Assembly (NCBI GenBank): GCA_946804195.1
Contig: CAMPEU010000011.1
Coordinates: 1 to 53,769, forward strand
Length of the DNA: 53,769 nt
DNA from: an uncultured Candidatus Saccharibacteria bacterium
GTDB lineage: Bacteria > Patescibacteriota > Saccharimonadia > Saccharimonadales > Saccharimonadaceae
Direction of reading: 5' to 3'
The notes beneath the pieces were generated by a model. The model was not told the DNA's origin, ran no database searches, and saw only the letters and a list, made by a program, of their open reading frames with translations. The position numbers and the translations under genes are program-made. Below, piece after piece: positions 17,454 to 26,627 of the stretch; position 1 is the first letter of the stretch, and each line of letters starts with the position of its first letter.

Positions 17454-18584
17454 TTATTTTTCGTCGTCGGTTTGCTCGATCGCGTTCAAAAGACTATCTT
17501 CGATGTTCTTTTTTGGCTTTGCAGGCTCTGCTTTCTTTGCAGGTACCGCGGTCTCGATATCCAATTCATAACCCGTTAGGCGGGATGCAAGACGAACGTT
17601 TTGACCGCCACGACCAATCGCAATCGATTGCTGATCTTCAGTAACAAATACCTTGGCGCTCTTGTTCTTTTCATCAATCTCAACCTTTACGACTTCAGCT
17701 GGGCTAAGTGCATTACGAATAAATTGTTCATTATTATCATCGAATGTAACAATGTCTACCTTTTCTTGATCACCAATTTCATTCATGACAGCTTGTACTC
17801 GTGTACCGTGGCCACCTACGAATGTACCGACAGGATCAACGCCGGGAACAGTGCTAGCAACCGCAAGCTTAGTACGTCGACCAGCTTCACGTGCGATAGT
17901 CTTTATCTCTACCGCACCAGTTTCCATCTCTGGTACTTCCTGACGGAAGAGATATTCAACAAATGCTTCGTTACCACGACTCAAAATTAACTGAGGACCG
18001 CGATTATCGCGTTCAATATCCTTGATGAATACTTTTATACGACTACCGATACTGTAAAACTCGCCCTGAATCTGCTCTGACTGAGGAATAATACCCGCAG
18101 CCTTACCTAACTCAACACGAACAACACGTGGTTCAACACGCTGAACTGTACCAGTAACGACTGTACCAATCTTGTCCTCGTATTCAGCGAGAACGACCTC
18201 GCGCTCTGCTTCACGGAGACGTTGTAATACAACCTGCTTTGCTGTCTGAGCGGCAACACGTCCGAAACTCATCACTTCATGTGACTCTTCGATGATATCG
18301 CCGATTTTGGCGTCCTTCTTTTGCTTGGTTGCGTCTTGCAAACTAATCTCGACACTATCGCTACCGACAGTCTCAACGACTTCACGTGCCACGTAAACCA
18401 TAGCCGTACCCTTGTTGATATTTAGTGCTGCGCGCACTTCCTGATCACGCTCACCGTTATCACGTCGCCATGCCGCAGCAATAGCTTGTTCGATAACACT
18501 CAATACCGTTTCCTCAGGTAGGTTCTTTTCTTCGGCAATTGTATGCAGCGCAAGAGTCAATTGCTTGATATTTAAATCTTCCAT
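17454..18584 (-). CDS. nusA: Transcription termination/antitermination factor NusA
   Basis: 376 residues: the N-terminal RNAP-binding domain (opening MEDLNIKQLTLAL), S1 domain (IGTVVTGTVQRVEPRVVRVEL), KH1 (VGTFVGGHGTRVQAVMNEI) and KH2 (IGRGGQNVRLASRLTGYELD). There are no C-terminal acidic repeats. A purine-rich site (AAGGAAAAG) precedes the ATG. It is not flanked by rimP or infB as in the classic operon, so the operon is broken up here. It lies directly upstream of the CIRCE-controlled clpC on the same strand with no terminator visible between them. Confidence 0.95.
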   Translation of the reverse strand: MEDLNIKQLTLALHTIAEEKNLPEETVLSVIEQAIAAAWRRDNGERDQEVRAALNINKGTAMVYVAREVVETVGSDSVEISLQDATKQKKDAKIGDIIEESHEVMSFGRVAAQTAKQVVLQRLREAEREVVLAEYEDKIGTVVTGTVQRVEPRVVRVELGKAAGIIPQSEQIQGEFYSIGSRIKVFIKDIERDNRGPQLILSRGNEAFVEYLFRQEVPEMETGAVEIKTIAREAGRRTKLAVASTVPGVDPVGTFVGGHGTRVQAVMNEIGDQEKVDIVTFDDNNEQFIRNALSPAEVVKVEIDEKNKSAKVFVTEDQQSIAIGRGGQNVRLASRLTGYELDIETAVPAKKAEPAKPKKNIEDSLLNAIEQTDDEK

Positions 18585-18697
18585 AATCTTTTCCTTAATT
18601 TCCTTTCTTACTAAAAACTCCGACCTGCCGGCCGGAATGTACTACAATGATAGTATCACGCTAACACCATCAAAGCAATAGCGCGCTAGGAGTTAAT

Positions 18698-19237
18698 ATG
18701 CCCGAGAAAAAAATGGACTGTACATTCTGCCAACCCGATGAAGACCTTAATGCGCGGATTATTAATAGAGGTAAGAGTATCTTTACTTTTCTATCGAATC
18801 CACGCTTTCGTCGTCACCACCTACTTGTCGTACCTAATGAACATTACGTTGGCGAGGACGCCATGAATAGTGACATCCTTGGTAAAATCATGTACGAAGC
18901 AAAATCGTGGGCAAATGTTGTCGATTTCGGGTATGGCGCAGTCGTCACGCAAAAATCTCAACCGCGTCAACCCGAAAACGGTATCAAGATTGATCACGCA
19001 CATTTTCATGTCTGGCCTCGAACGAAACAGGATGAACAAAATGGTATCGTCATACCGGCACCACAATCATTCGATGATTTTTTCGTACCGTCCAACGAAA
19101 AGGAGCGAATAGAGCTAGACGAAGATATCCAACGAAATAAAAGAGAGCTCCGCCTACTATTCCTGCGTAAAAAAGGTATGCCCTGGCCTGACATTTGGGC
19201 ACTTATGGAAAAAGAGCATAGCCGTGGGACATCGTGA
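18698..19237 (+). CDS. HIT (histidine triad) family protein
   Basis: 179 residues. The histidine triad DHAHFHVWPR gives H100, H102 and H104, the nucleotide-binding and catalytic loop. An N-terminal CTFCQPDE motif could bind zinc. HIT proteins hydrolyse or transfer nucleotidyl groups (Hint or Ap4A-type). The C-terminal helix-rich 60 residues extend beyond the usual HIT core. AGGAG 6 bases before the ATG supports the start. It overlaps the next gene by 14 bases. Confidence 0.88.
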   Translation: MPEKKMDCTFCQPDEDLNARIINRGKSIFTFLSNPRFRRHHLLVVPNEHYVGEDAMNSDILGKIMYEAKSWANVVDFGYGAVVTQKSQPRQPENGIKIDHAHFHVWPRTKQDEQNGIVIPAPQSFDDFFVPSNEKERIELDEDIQRNKRELRLLFLRKKGMPWPDIWALMEKEHSRGTS

Positions 19238-19655
19238 GACATTAGGGCTGAGTCAAGACGCAAGTAATCGTGAGATTAAAAAAGCATTTCGCGAGGCTGC
19301 CAAGGAATTTCACCCTGATCACAACGATTCACCCGAAGCCGCTGATGCGTTTAAACGAATCAAGGAAGCGCACGATGCTCTTATTAAAGACGCTGATGTG
19401 CCGCGTGAATCCACATCCGCAACGACATCATCTGCGCGAGCGGCGGCAACAACCGTTAAGACCGCATACGCCCATCACCAATCACAGCAGCAAATGAGTG
19501 ATGAAGAGCTAGAACGCATCCAGGAGCTAGACAAAGTGGCGCAACAAACCGCTCGACGCAAGAGTATCCTTACCCGCGCAAAAGAATCCGCCGAGCTACG
19601 TCGTCACCGTAAAAAAATCAAAACAAATACTGATCGAATTACAGGAAAATACTAG
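19224..19655 (+). CDS. J-domain (DnaJ-like) protein
   Basis: 143 residues from a GTG start inside the end of the HIT gene. The J domain occupies residues 1-55: ETLGLSQDAS, the basic helix II, then the invariant HPD in FHPDHND and helix III with AFKRIKEAHDAL. No Gly/Phe-rich or zinc domains follow; instead there is an Ala/Thr-rich linker and a basic helical tail. It would stimulate the ATPase of a DnaK, but its client is unknown. Overlap with the HIT gene suggests coupled translation. Confidence 0.85.
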   Translation: MGHRETLGLSQDASNREIKKAFREAAKEFHPDHNDSPEAADAFKRIKEAHDALIKDADVPRESTSATTSSARAAATTVKTAYAHHQSQQQMSDEELERIQELDKVAQQTARRKSILTRAKESAELRRHRKKIKTNTDRITGKY

Positions 19656-19663
19656 AACTATCG

Positions 19664-19672
19664 TGATATAAT
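19664..19672 (+). promoter_or_regulatory. Extended -10 promoter, near-leaderless start of the CNNM-type gene
   Basis: TG-A-TATAAT, then 11 bases to the GTG at 19684, with no Shine-Dalgarno sequence in between. Confidence 0.55.
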
Positions 19673-19683
19673 TAAACAATATC

Positions 19684-20676
19684 GTGAGTATCTTTTTATT
19701 GATCCCCATCGTCACGGCACTACTTGCCCTGTCGGCTGTATGCTCGGGACTCAACGTTGCTCTGATATCTCTCAATCTCCAAGATCTTCAGCGCAAAGCA
19801 AAACTCGGTAATGTGTACGCAAAAAAGGTCCTACCTTTTCGCAAAAAAACGCACCTCACCCTGGCTGCCATCCTCCTCACAAACGTAGCCGCAGTATCGG
19901 CGACGTCTCTCGTCATCGAAAGCGTCCTCTTTGGTCTTGCTGCAGGAATTATCACAACTCTTCTGATTGTTACATTTGGCGAAATCCTACCTCAGGCATA
20001 TTTTAGCCACAATGCCCTCAAGTATATGGCAAGGTTGCGGTGGATGTTATACATCATGATTTTTATCACATACCCATTTTCAAAACCCCTACAACTTTTA
20101 TTGGATAAGTTATTTAAAGATAAAAAAACACCCCTACATACACGACGTGAACTCGGCGTTATTATTAGTGAGCATATGGGACATGATGAGAGCGAGCTAG
20201 ATGAAGATGAAGTAGAGATTATTCGTGGGGCGCTGCAGCTTAGCGAGAAAAAAGTGAGAGATATACTCATGCCCATTGAAGATGTATACTGGCTAACACC
20301 CGACACAAAACTAACTTCAAAAAAAATAGGTGAAGTAAAAGAAATCGGACGTAGTCGTATACCTATTTTTAATCGACAGCTGTCGCATTGCTACGGCGTA
20401 CTACTCGTAAAAGAGTTGGTCGATATCGATTTTGATGAGCGCGATATTCGCATTGACGAACTCACCCTGCATCCCGTTCAGCTCGTAGGAAGCAAGACGG
20501 CACTTGATACTATGTTACGAAAGTTCCTATCAACTAACACACAGTTGATACCAATTGTGCGAGATGATAAGGTGATTGGTATTGTTACAATCGAAGATAT
20601 TATCGAAGAGATTGTCGGTCAAGAAATTGAAGATGAAATTGATAAACGCCAAGCACAGGCTGAAACAAAGTCCTAA
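19684..20676 (+). CDS. CNNM/CorC-type membrane protein with CBS pair (hemolysin family)
   Basis: 330 residues. The DUF21/CNNM transmembrane domain fills about residues 1-150, with four hydrophobic segments including FGEILPQAYFSHNALK. A Bateman CBS-domain pair follows at about 190-320 (RDILMPIEDVYWL, RSRIPIFNRQLSHCYG, DKVIGIVTIEDIIEEIVG). The C-terminal CorC/HlyC domain of longer relatives is absent. Members are linked to Mg2+ or Co2+ transport and resistance; the 'hemolysin' label is historical. The GTG start has no Shine-Dalgarno site but lies just after an extended -10. Confidence 0.88.
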   Translation: MSIFLLIPIVTALLALSAVCSGLNVALISLNLQDLQRKAKLGNVYAKKVLPFRKKTHLTLAAILLTNVAAVSATSLVIESVLFGLAAGIITTLLIVTFGEILPQAYFSHNALKYMARLRWMLYIMIFITYPFSKPLQLLLDKLFKDKKTPLHTRRELGVIISEHMGHDESELDEDEVEIIRGALQLSEKKVRDILMPIEDVYWLTPDTKLTSKKIGEVKEIGRSRIPIFNRQLSHCYGVLLVKELVDIDFDERDIRIDELTLHPVQLVGSKTALDTMLRKFLSTNTQLIPIVRDDKVIGIVTIEDIIEEIVGQEIEDEIDKRQAQAETKS

Positions 20677-20697
20677 CTCACTTATAATATTGGCGCG

Positions 20698-21396
20698 CTA
20701 AGCCGAGGGTAGAACTTGACCCGGGCATCGAGACAGCACGTTTTTTATAGCATCATACTCAGCCTGCGTCACCCATAATTCATACTTTGCTTTTACGGCA
20801 ATCTGTCGGGCGGTATACTGACAACGAAATGCTTTATTGGATGGTAACCACGATGCAGCATCACTACCGCTCTTTTGTTGATTTGCCGGCCCATCAACAG
20901 CGAGCAGTTCCAGCGGATCGTTAGCGAGCTGCTCCCGACGGTCGCGTGTTAAATTCTGCGCTCCTTTTTGCCACGCATCGCTCAACGCAACAACATGATC
21001 AATCTGCACGTCACTACTAGTACTTGCGCCTCGCTGAAATTGTATCGTTCGTCCCGTATATGGATCGGCTAAGACCCCAGACGTAACGCTACAGCCGCTA
21101 CCAACTGCAACATTCGTTAAATCACGACTCAGAATTATATTCCTCGTATCGCACCCGTCGTGGCTACTCCAACCTCCACCAAATTGTTCACGGCTGTAAT
21201 TTGTTTTTGGTGCCCTGCCCTTAATCGCCAATTCTTCAAGTAGCTTGATCGCTGGACCATTAGTAGTAATATTAGAGTCCTGATAGGGAACGGCCTGCTG
21301 CCACATATCGTCACTAGCAAACATTGCACCGAAAATAATCAATGCGGCTACAACAACAGTTACAAATCTTCTTTTTCGTTCCATGTATCCACTCAT
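20698..21396 (-). CDS. Secreted or membrane-anchored HNH endonuclease (DUF1524-like)
   Basis: 232 residues. A signal anchor sits at about 9-25 (VTVVVAALIIFGAMFA). The nuclease core has D133-H134 in QIDHVVALSDAWQ, followed by RREQLANDPLELLAVDGPANQ and a late KSGSDAASWLP motif, matching the DUF1524/HNH family of extracellular DNases. CDTRN and three further Cys may form disulfides. It would degrade external DNA, which fits an organism that scavenges nucleotides or takes up DNA. Starts at 21396 and 21384 are both possible. It is convergent with the CNNM gene and divergent from the M1 aminopeptidase gene. Confidence 0.85.
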   Translation of the reverse strand: MSGYMERKRRFVTVVVAALIIFGAMFASDDMWQQAVPYQDSNITTNGPAIKLLEELAIKGRAPKTNYSREQFGGGWSSHDGCDTRNIILSRDLTNVAVGSGCSVTSGVLADPYTGRTIQFQRGASTSSDVQIDHVVALSDAWQKGAQNLTRDRREQLANDPLELLAVDGPANQQKSGSDAASWLPSNKAFRCQYTARQIAVKAKYELWVTQAEYDAIKNVLSRCPGQVLPSA

Positions 21397-21400
21397 TTCT

Positions 21401-21416
21401 TGTATACTAATATACT
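21401..21416. promoter_or_regulatory. Overlapping divergent -10 elements for the HNH nuclease and M1 aminopeptidase genes
   Basis: Plus strand: TATACT (21403-21408, preceded by TG) lies 8 bases before the ATG at 21417, with a second TATACT directly abutting that ATG. On the minus strand the same bases give TATACA and TATATT, 4 and 12 bases from the ATG at 21396. Only 20 bases separate the two start codons. Confidence 0.5.
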
Positions 21417-23936
21417 ATGACTAATGTATCCCGACTCATAGATTTCTTTATACCATCTCATTACGAGCTCTCGCTCAACCTCAATCGCGAGGAACGACAA
21501 TTCGATGGATCAGTAACAATTACCGGAAAATCCGTTGAAAAAAACACACCTATAAAACTGCACGCAAAGGACCTAACTATTCTTGCGGTGACGATTAACA
21601 ATCAACCGGCACACTTTACAAAGGGGATAGATGACGAAATAGCGATTACCGTTGACGAGCTCTCTGTTGGCGAACATAAGCTTGAGGTATCGTTCAGCGG
21701 AAAAATTACAGATCAAATGCACGGGTTATACCCCTGTTATTTCGAACATAACGGCACCAAAAAAGAAATACTTGCGACGCAATTTGAATCACATCATGCC
21801 CGTGAAGTTTTTCCGTGTATCGACGAGCCTGCAGCAAAAGCGACTTTCGATGTACACCTTAATACCGAGATGAATATCACAGTACTGGGCAATATGCCCG
21901 TAAAGGCGCAGAAGGTTGATTCAGAACGACTCATCACTACCTTTGAAACAACACCACGCATGAGTACGTATCTAGTTGCGTTTGTCGCTGGCGAAATGCA
22001 AAGCAAAACTAAAAAGACAAAGGGCGGTGTCGAAGTGAGCGTATGGGCAACCCCCGCCCAGGATGCGGAAAGTCTCGACTTTCCGCTAGATAGCGCAATC
22101 GAAACAATTGATTTTTTTGATAATTACTTCGGCACTCACTACCCTCTTCCAAAGGCAGACTTTGTTGCTTTACCCGATTTTTCATCAGGTGCGATGGAGA
22201 ACTGGGGGCTCATAACGTTCCGTGAAGTTGCATTATTGGTTCATCCAAAAACTACCAGCATTCCCAGCCGTCGCTTTGCTGCATCGGTCATTGCACATGA
22301 ACTATCTCATCAATGGTTTGGCAATCTCGTGACAATGGCGTGGTGGGATGATTTATGGCTAAACGAAAGCTTCGCAACACTAATGTCATTCGTTGCACTC
22401 GACCATCTTCACCCAGACTGGAACGTTTGGCTCGACTTTACGGTCGACGAATCGATTCAAGCTCTCCGTCGTGACTGTATAGATGGTGTCCAGCCAGTCA
22501 AAATGGATGTGACCCACCCAGATGAACTCAACACGATTTTTGATCCATCAATCGTCTATGCAAAAGGTGCTCGCCTAATGCGCATGGTACAGTTCTATAT
22601 TGGTGAAAAAGCTTTTCAAGATGGCCTAAAGCAATACTTCGTAGACCATGCTTACAAAAATACAGTCGGTGACGACTTGTGGAATGCACTTGGAAAAGCG
22701 AGCGGAAAAAGAATCACCACAATGATGAACACATGGCTATCGCAGCCAGGTTATCCGGTCGTGATCGCTACGCGCCATGGTGATAAAATTACACTCGAGC
22801 AACAACAATTCTATGTTGGCCCGCACACATCATCAAGTAATATATGGCCTATCCCATTGGATGCAGATCGCATGGACATACCGCACATTCTCGATAAAAG
22901 AAAAATCACCGTCAAAGCCAGTGGACCAATCCATCTCAACCGTAGTGACAGCGCGCACTTTATTGTGAGCTATGACGACGAGTCGCGTCGTGCGCTCATT
23001 GATCGCATTGAAGACAATACGCTTGATTCACTCGGTCGGTTGCAACGACTCAACGAAGCAACGCTGCTAGCACGTGGCGGTATTATTTCTAGCGATCAAC
23101 TCATACCCGTCATTAAAGCATTTCACAATGAACCTCTCGAATCAGTATGGACAAATGTTGCTATTACTCTAGCTGAGCTAAGAAAATTCGTCGAAGACGA
23201 CAAAAAAGCCGAAAAAGCATTGAGAAAACTCACAGCAGATGTTGCAAGTGAAGAGTATGCACGGCTCGGCTGGAAATCCAAAAAGAATGAAGCCGAGGAA
23301 GATACGAAACTTCGTTCTACGATTATCGCAATGATATTGTATGGTGAAATCGAGGAAGCAATCGAAACTACCCAACAAATTTATAAAAATACTCCACTTG
23401 AAGATATGGACCCAGAACTTCGACCTATTATTCTCGGCTCGGTTGTGCGATATGGTGATAGCCATATCGTTGATGAGCTACTCGAGGTTTACAAGACAAC
23501 TCCGTCCGCAGATTTATCACATGATATTTGCTCGGCCGTCACGAGTACGCGCATACCGGAGAAAATTGACGAGTTACTGGAATCCATCAAAAACCCTGAT
23601 ATCGTACGTAAACAGGACGTCTTTCGATGGTTCGCATACCTAATTCGAGGTAGCGAAAGCCGAGACGCAACGTGGACATGGGTCCGTAAAAACTGGGATT
23701 GGATTGAATCCTCATTCCGGGGCGATAAAAGCTACGATGACATACCTCGATACGGCGCCAACGGACTCGTAACACGCAAACAGCTTCAGGAATATAAAGA
23801 CTTCTTTGAACCAAAAGCACATGATCCCGCCCTGACAAGAGCCGTTAAAATCGGTACAAGCGAAATCGAGGGTCGTGTTGAACTCATTGAACGAGATAAA
23901 GAAGTCGTCCGAAAAGCATTGATGAGTAAGGGATAA
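21417..23936 (+). CDS. M1 family aminopeptidase (PepN/ERAP-type)
   Basis: 839 residues, full length for the family. The exopeptidase motif GAMEN is at 258-262. The zinc motif HELSHQWFGN gives H294, E295 and H298, and the third ligand is E317 in LWLNESFA. The N-terminal beta-sandwich and C-terminal ERAP1-like helical repeat domain are both present. It trims N-terminal residues from peptides. No signal peptide, so probably cytosolic, where it could process imported peptides. A membrane-protein gene follows 8 bases downstream. Confidence 0.96.
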   Translation: MTNVSRLIDFFIPSHYELSLNLNREERQFDGSVTITGKSVEKNTPIKLHAKDLTILAVTINNQPAHFTKGIDDEIAITVDELSVGEHKLEVSFSGKITDQMHGLYPCYFEHNGTKKEILATQFESHHAREVFPCIDEPAAKATFDVHLNTEMNITVLGNMPVKAQKVDSERLITTFETTPRMSTYLVAFVAGEMQSKTKKTKGGVEVSVWATPAQDAESLDFPLDSAIETIDFFDNYFGTHYPLPKADFVALPDFSSGAMENWGLITFREVALLVHPKTTSIPSRRFAASVIAHELSHQWFGNLVTMAWWDDLWLNESFATLMSFVALDHLHPDWNVWLDFTVDESIQALRRDCIDGVQPVKMDVTHPDELNTIFDPSIVYAKGARLMRMVQFYIGEKAFQDGLKQYFVDHAYKNTVGDDLWNALGKASGKRITTMMNTWLSQPGYPVVIATRHGDKITLEQQQFYVGPHTSSSNIWPIPLDADRMDIPHILDKRKITVKASGPIHLNRSDSAHFIVSYDDESRRALIDRIEDNTLDSLGRLQRLNEATLLARGGIISSDQLIPVIKAFHNEPLESVWTNVAITLAELRKFVEDDKKAEKALRKLTADVASEEYARLGWKSKKNEAEEDTKLRSTIIAMILYGEIEEAIETTQQIYKNTPLEDMDPELRPIILGSVVRYGDSHIVDELLEVYKTTPSADLSHDICSAVTSTRIPEKIDELLESIKNPDIVRKQDVFRWFAYLIRGSESRDATWTWVRKNWDWIESSFRGDKSYDDIPRYGANGLVTRKQLQEYKDFFEPKAHDPALTRAVKIGTSEIEGRVELIERDKEVVRKALMSKG

Positions 23937-23944
23937 GGTCTATA

Positions 23945-25549
23945 ATGATGGGAGTGGATAGCAAATCGCAACTCGGTCATTTAGGTGGACTTCTGATTGA
24001 CTCTTTGCGTACTATCGAAAACTACGAGACATCTGTCGCTAGCAAACGAAAAAAAGAAAAAATCCACGTGCCTACAGTTGGCAGTAAGGTTTCATCTGCA
24101 TATGAACAGTTACGCAATGCGTCAGAGTATGCAGAGGATGATCTCTTGCAACAGCGTGCTATTCGACGATATTTAAAGCGAGTCCTCTCGTTCCATACAA
24201 AAACTGATACAAAAAATCTTGCACATGAACTTGTAACGGAATTAACCCAGTCCGAATACCTGCAAAATGATCATACTCCCGTCAGCGACATACACAGTAT
24301 CTCGCACCATATCAATCGCTACTACGATGCATACTGGGAATATGCCGAAAAAGAACATCATTCATCAAAACGCCTCGCTTTCCAAAATTGGGTACTCGAC
24401 GCACTCGCAGTTCGCTGTGAACAGACCCTGCGTAGTCACATCCGACAGTTGATGTTTGCACACTTCGCATACAGCTATATTCACGATAAGGTTGATATCA
24501 AAAAAATGCTTCATGACCATGAAAAGATTGCGTCTGATGAGTATGCCGTTGTCCTGTATATCGCAATCCATCGTTCGTTGCTCAAATCTGATAATGCTAC
24601 AATCCGCATCGCCCTCCTGGATAGCTATCGAAAAGATATAACCGACATACACGCATTCGCTGACTTTAACGCAATGCTAGATCGCATGCTTGAGACAAAA
24701 ACAGTTGCCAATACGGCACGTATTGTTGGCAAAAATGGTGCGTCTCTCAGATTCATCTATACCGGTTTCTTCCGTGAAGATGCACCGATGGCGGCTCGAT
24801 CCCTCAAGTCCGAAGACGCATTAGAACACGGACTTCGACAGCATATCGAACAGGAGTACCGGTCGCTCAACCAACGGCTAGATCGTGGAATCGTCAAAAG
24901 CGTCGCATTCTTGTTGATTACAAAGACTATCATCGGTGTTTTGATTGAAGTACCCTACGACTATCTTGTCTACGACATGATTATCTGGGTACCCCTACTT
25001 TTAAACCTATTCTTTCCAGCTGTGTTTATTGCCCTATCACGACTCGCCCTCTCAACACCCGACTCGCGTAATACCAATGCCGTCGTAGATCAAATCCATG
25101 CCATGCTCTTTGCGGGCGATCATCAAAAGTACGAGATGAAAATGCCTCGAGAGTCTAGATCAATCGGATTCACCTTCACCTATGGGGTGATGTTCATAAT
25201 TATGTTTACAGCGCTGTCATACATACTTTATTCGCTCGAATTCAACATCGTACAAGGTGTTATATTCTTTATATTCCTCTCAACGGCCAGCTTTTTATCA
25301 TTCCGCCTATCGCGCCAAATACAAGAACATGAAGCAATTCACGCCAACCAGAGCACGCTATCCCTCCTGCGTGATGTACTGTATATGCCGTTCATTTATG
25401 TCGGACAACAAATTTCATATCGATATAGCAAGGTAAATATCGTCGCAACAGTATTGGATATCTTGATAGAACTACCGTTAAAAACTATCCTGCGTCTCGT
25501 GCGTCAATGGACACAATTCCTGAGTACTAAAAAAGATGAGCTAATTTAA
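23945..25549 (+). CDS. Large conserved-looking membrane protein of unknown function
   Basis: 534 residues. The first 310 are soluble and helical, rich in His, Asp and Lys. Four hydrophobic segments then occur: two at about 318-370 (SVAFLLITKTIIGVLIEVPY and IIWVPLLLNLFFPAVFIAL) and two at about 415-460 (GVMFIIMFTALSYILYSL and GVIFFIFLSTASFLSF). A C-terminal amphipathic region ends it. I recognise no enzymatic motif. The ATG lies 8 bases after the aminopeptidase stop, with AAGG in between, so the two are probably one operon. Confidence 0.75.
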   Translation: MMGVDSKSQLGHLGGLLIDSLRTIENYETSVASKRKKEKIHVPTVGSKVSSAYEQLRNASEYAEDDLLQQRAIRRYLKRVLSFHTKTDTKNLAHELVTELTQSEYLQNDHTPVSDIHSISHHINRYYDAYWEYAEKEHHSSKRLAFQNWVLDALAVRCEQTLRSHIRQLMFAHFAYSYIHDKVDIKKMLHDHEKIASDEYAVVLYIAIHRSLLKSDNATIRIALLDSYRKDITDIHAFADFNAMLDRMLETKTVANTARIVGKNGASLRFIYTGFFREDAPMAARSLKSEDALEHGLRQHIEQEYRSLNQRLDRGIVKSVAFLLITKTIIGVLIEVPYDYLVYDMIIWVPLLLNLFFPAVFIALSRLALSTPDSRNTNAVVDQIHAMLFAGDHQKYEMKMPRESRSIGFTFTYGVMFIIMFTALSYILYSLEFNIVQGVIFFIFLSTASFLSFRLSRQIQEHEAIHANQSTLSLLRDVLYMPFIYVGQQISYRYSKVNIVATVLDILIELPLKTILRLVRQWTQFLSTKKDELI

Positions 25550-25569
25550 TAGCTAGCATTCAATAGGTG

Positions 25570-26517
25570 CTAGTCGAGTACTAAAAACGTTTCAATTGCT
25601 GGTGATTCTCCGGCCAGAGATATAGCTGCAAGACGCAAGTCTTTTTCATCAACTTTGTTAGTATGTGCATAAAACTTCACTGCGAATTTCATTTGATTTA
25701 ATTTTTTATTCGTTATTGCAGCTAGTCCATCCCCATGATCCGACTTCTTGCGATATTTAACCTCGGTAAAATAAATTGTTCCCTTATGATGAGACACTAT
25801 GTCTATTTCGCAATACTTTGTTTTCCAGTTGCGTTCAATAATCTCATGCCCCTTCCGCACGAGGTAATTCGCCGCCTCATCTTCTGCGGCGTCGCCAATT
25901 TTCTTTGTAGTGGTTCGCGCTACCTTAGCATGAGTCGTAGGCAACCGTGATGACTTACGATATTTAGCTAGGGGCGCAAATGACAGACGGTGCAATGGTG
26001 TCACCCCATTCTTCTCGATGGCCTCACGATGAGCGACCGTGCCGTAGCCAACATGCGAGGCAAACGCGTACCCGTTATATAACGCGTCTTGTTCGGCCAT
26101 GTATCTATCACGTGCGACCTTTGCGATTATCGAAGCAGCGCTCACGCTCGGTACCAACAGGTCGGCCTTTTTCATTGTTGTCACATATTCAGCCTTACTA
26201 GTTTCAGCAAGCAGATTAATCGTACCGTCTATAATAATCTCGTGGTACGAGGTCTTGACCTGTTCGACCGCACGCCTTGTCGCTAGTCGTAATGCATTAC
26301 CGAGTCCAATCTCATCTATCTCATCCGCACTCACCCAGCCGAGTCCATATCCAGATGCTTTTTCTCGAATAACACTATCGAGTTCCTCTCGACGTCTTTT
26401 GGACAGTTTCTTGCTATCTGTCAATCCATCAATCACCGCACCACCTAGCACAACTGCGCCAACCACCATGGGGCCGGCCCATGGCCCACGACCCACCTCA
26501 TCAATTCCAAGTATCAT
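25570..26517 (-). CDS. rnhB: RNase HII fused to a YraN (UPF0102) nuclease-like domain
   Basis: 315 residues from the ATG at 26517; upstream in-frame codons back to 26541 would add eight unlikely residues. RNase HII covers about 1-190: D6-E7 in GIDEVGRG, a third Asp in IIIDGTIN, a fourth in KKADLL and the SAASIIAKVARDR motif. It removes ribonucleotides and RNA primers from DNA. After a basic linker, residues about 204-315 are a YraN domain with the PD-(D/E)xK-like pattern EID (237-239) and EVKYR (252-256). These are usually separate neighbouring genes. No frameshift is evident, so the fusion appears genuine. Confidence 0.93.
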   Translation of the reverse strand: MILGIDEVGRGPWAGPMVVGAVVLGGAVIDGLTDSKKLSKRRREELDSVIREKASGYGLGWVSADEIDEIGLGNALRLATRRAVEQVKTSYHEIIIDGTINLLAETSKAEYVTTMKKADLLVPSVSAASIIAKVARDRYMAEQDALYNGYAFASHVGYGTVAHREAIEKNGVTPLHRLSFAPLAKYRKSSRLPTTHAKVARTTTKKIGDAAEDEAANYLVRKGHEIIERNWKTKYCEIDIVSHHKGTIYFTEVKYRKKSDHGDGLAAITNKKLNQMKFAVKFYAHTNKVDEKDLRLAAISLAGESPAIETFLVLD

Positions 26518-26523
26518 TACCTT

Positions 26524-26529
26524 ATTGTA
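26524..26529 (-). promoter_or_regulatory. -10 element before rnhB
   Basis: TACAAT on the minus strand, then AAGGTA and ATG at 26517. The AAGG could also act as a weak ribosome site, so a leaderless start is not proven. Confidence 0.4.
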
Positions 26530-26534
26530 GACTA

Positions 26535-26563
26535 TTGACATAAGTTAATTATTATTCTATTGT
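26535..26563 (+). promoter_or_regulatory. Candidate sigma70 promoter of the 46-residue membrane protein gene
   Basis: TTGACA (26535-26540), 17-base spacer, TATTGT (26558-26563). The predicted start near 26570 gives a leader of about 58 bases that contains the TACGTGC repeats. Confidence 0.5.
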
Positions 26564-26580
26564 GATAGTGACGCGTATAC

Positions 26581-26601
26581 TACGTGCTACGTGCTACGTG
26601 C
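26581..26601 (+). repeat. Three tandem TACGTGC repeats in the leader of the small membrane gene
   Basis: The 7-base unit TACGTGC occurs three times in a row, then a degenerate TTCGTAC. It lies between the predicted promoter and the ribosome binding site of the gene at 26628. Confidence 0.85.
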
Positions 26602-26627
26602 TTCGTACTTCTACGATTGGAGATCCG

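Noticed and set aside
17601-17990. 129-codon open frame on the plus strand
   Set aside because: Antisense to the KH domains of nusA; composition is not protein-like.
18605-18640. GC-rich palindrome CCGGCCGG between nusA and the HIT gene as a terminator or operator
   Set aside because: It is only eight bases, lies between divergent starts and has no T-tract; no partner regulator is suggested.
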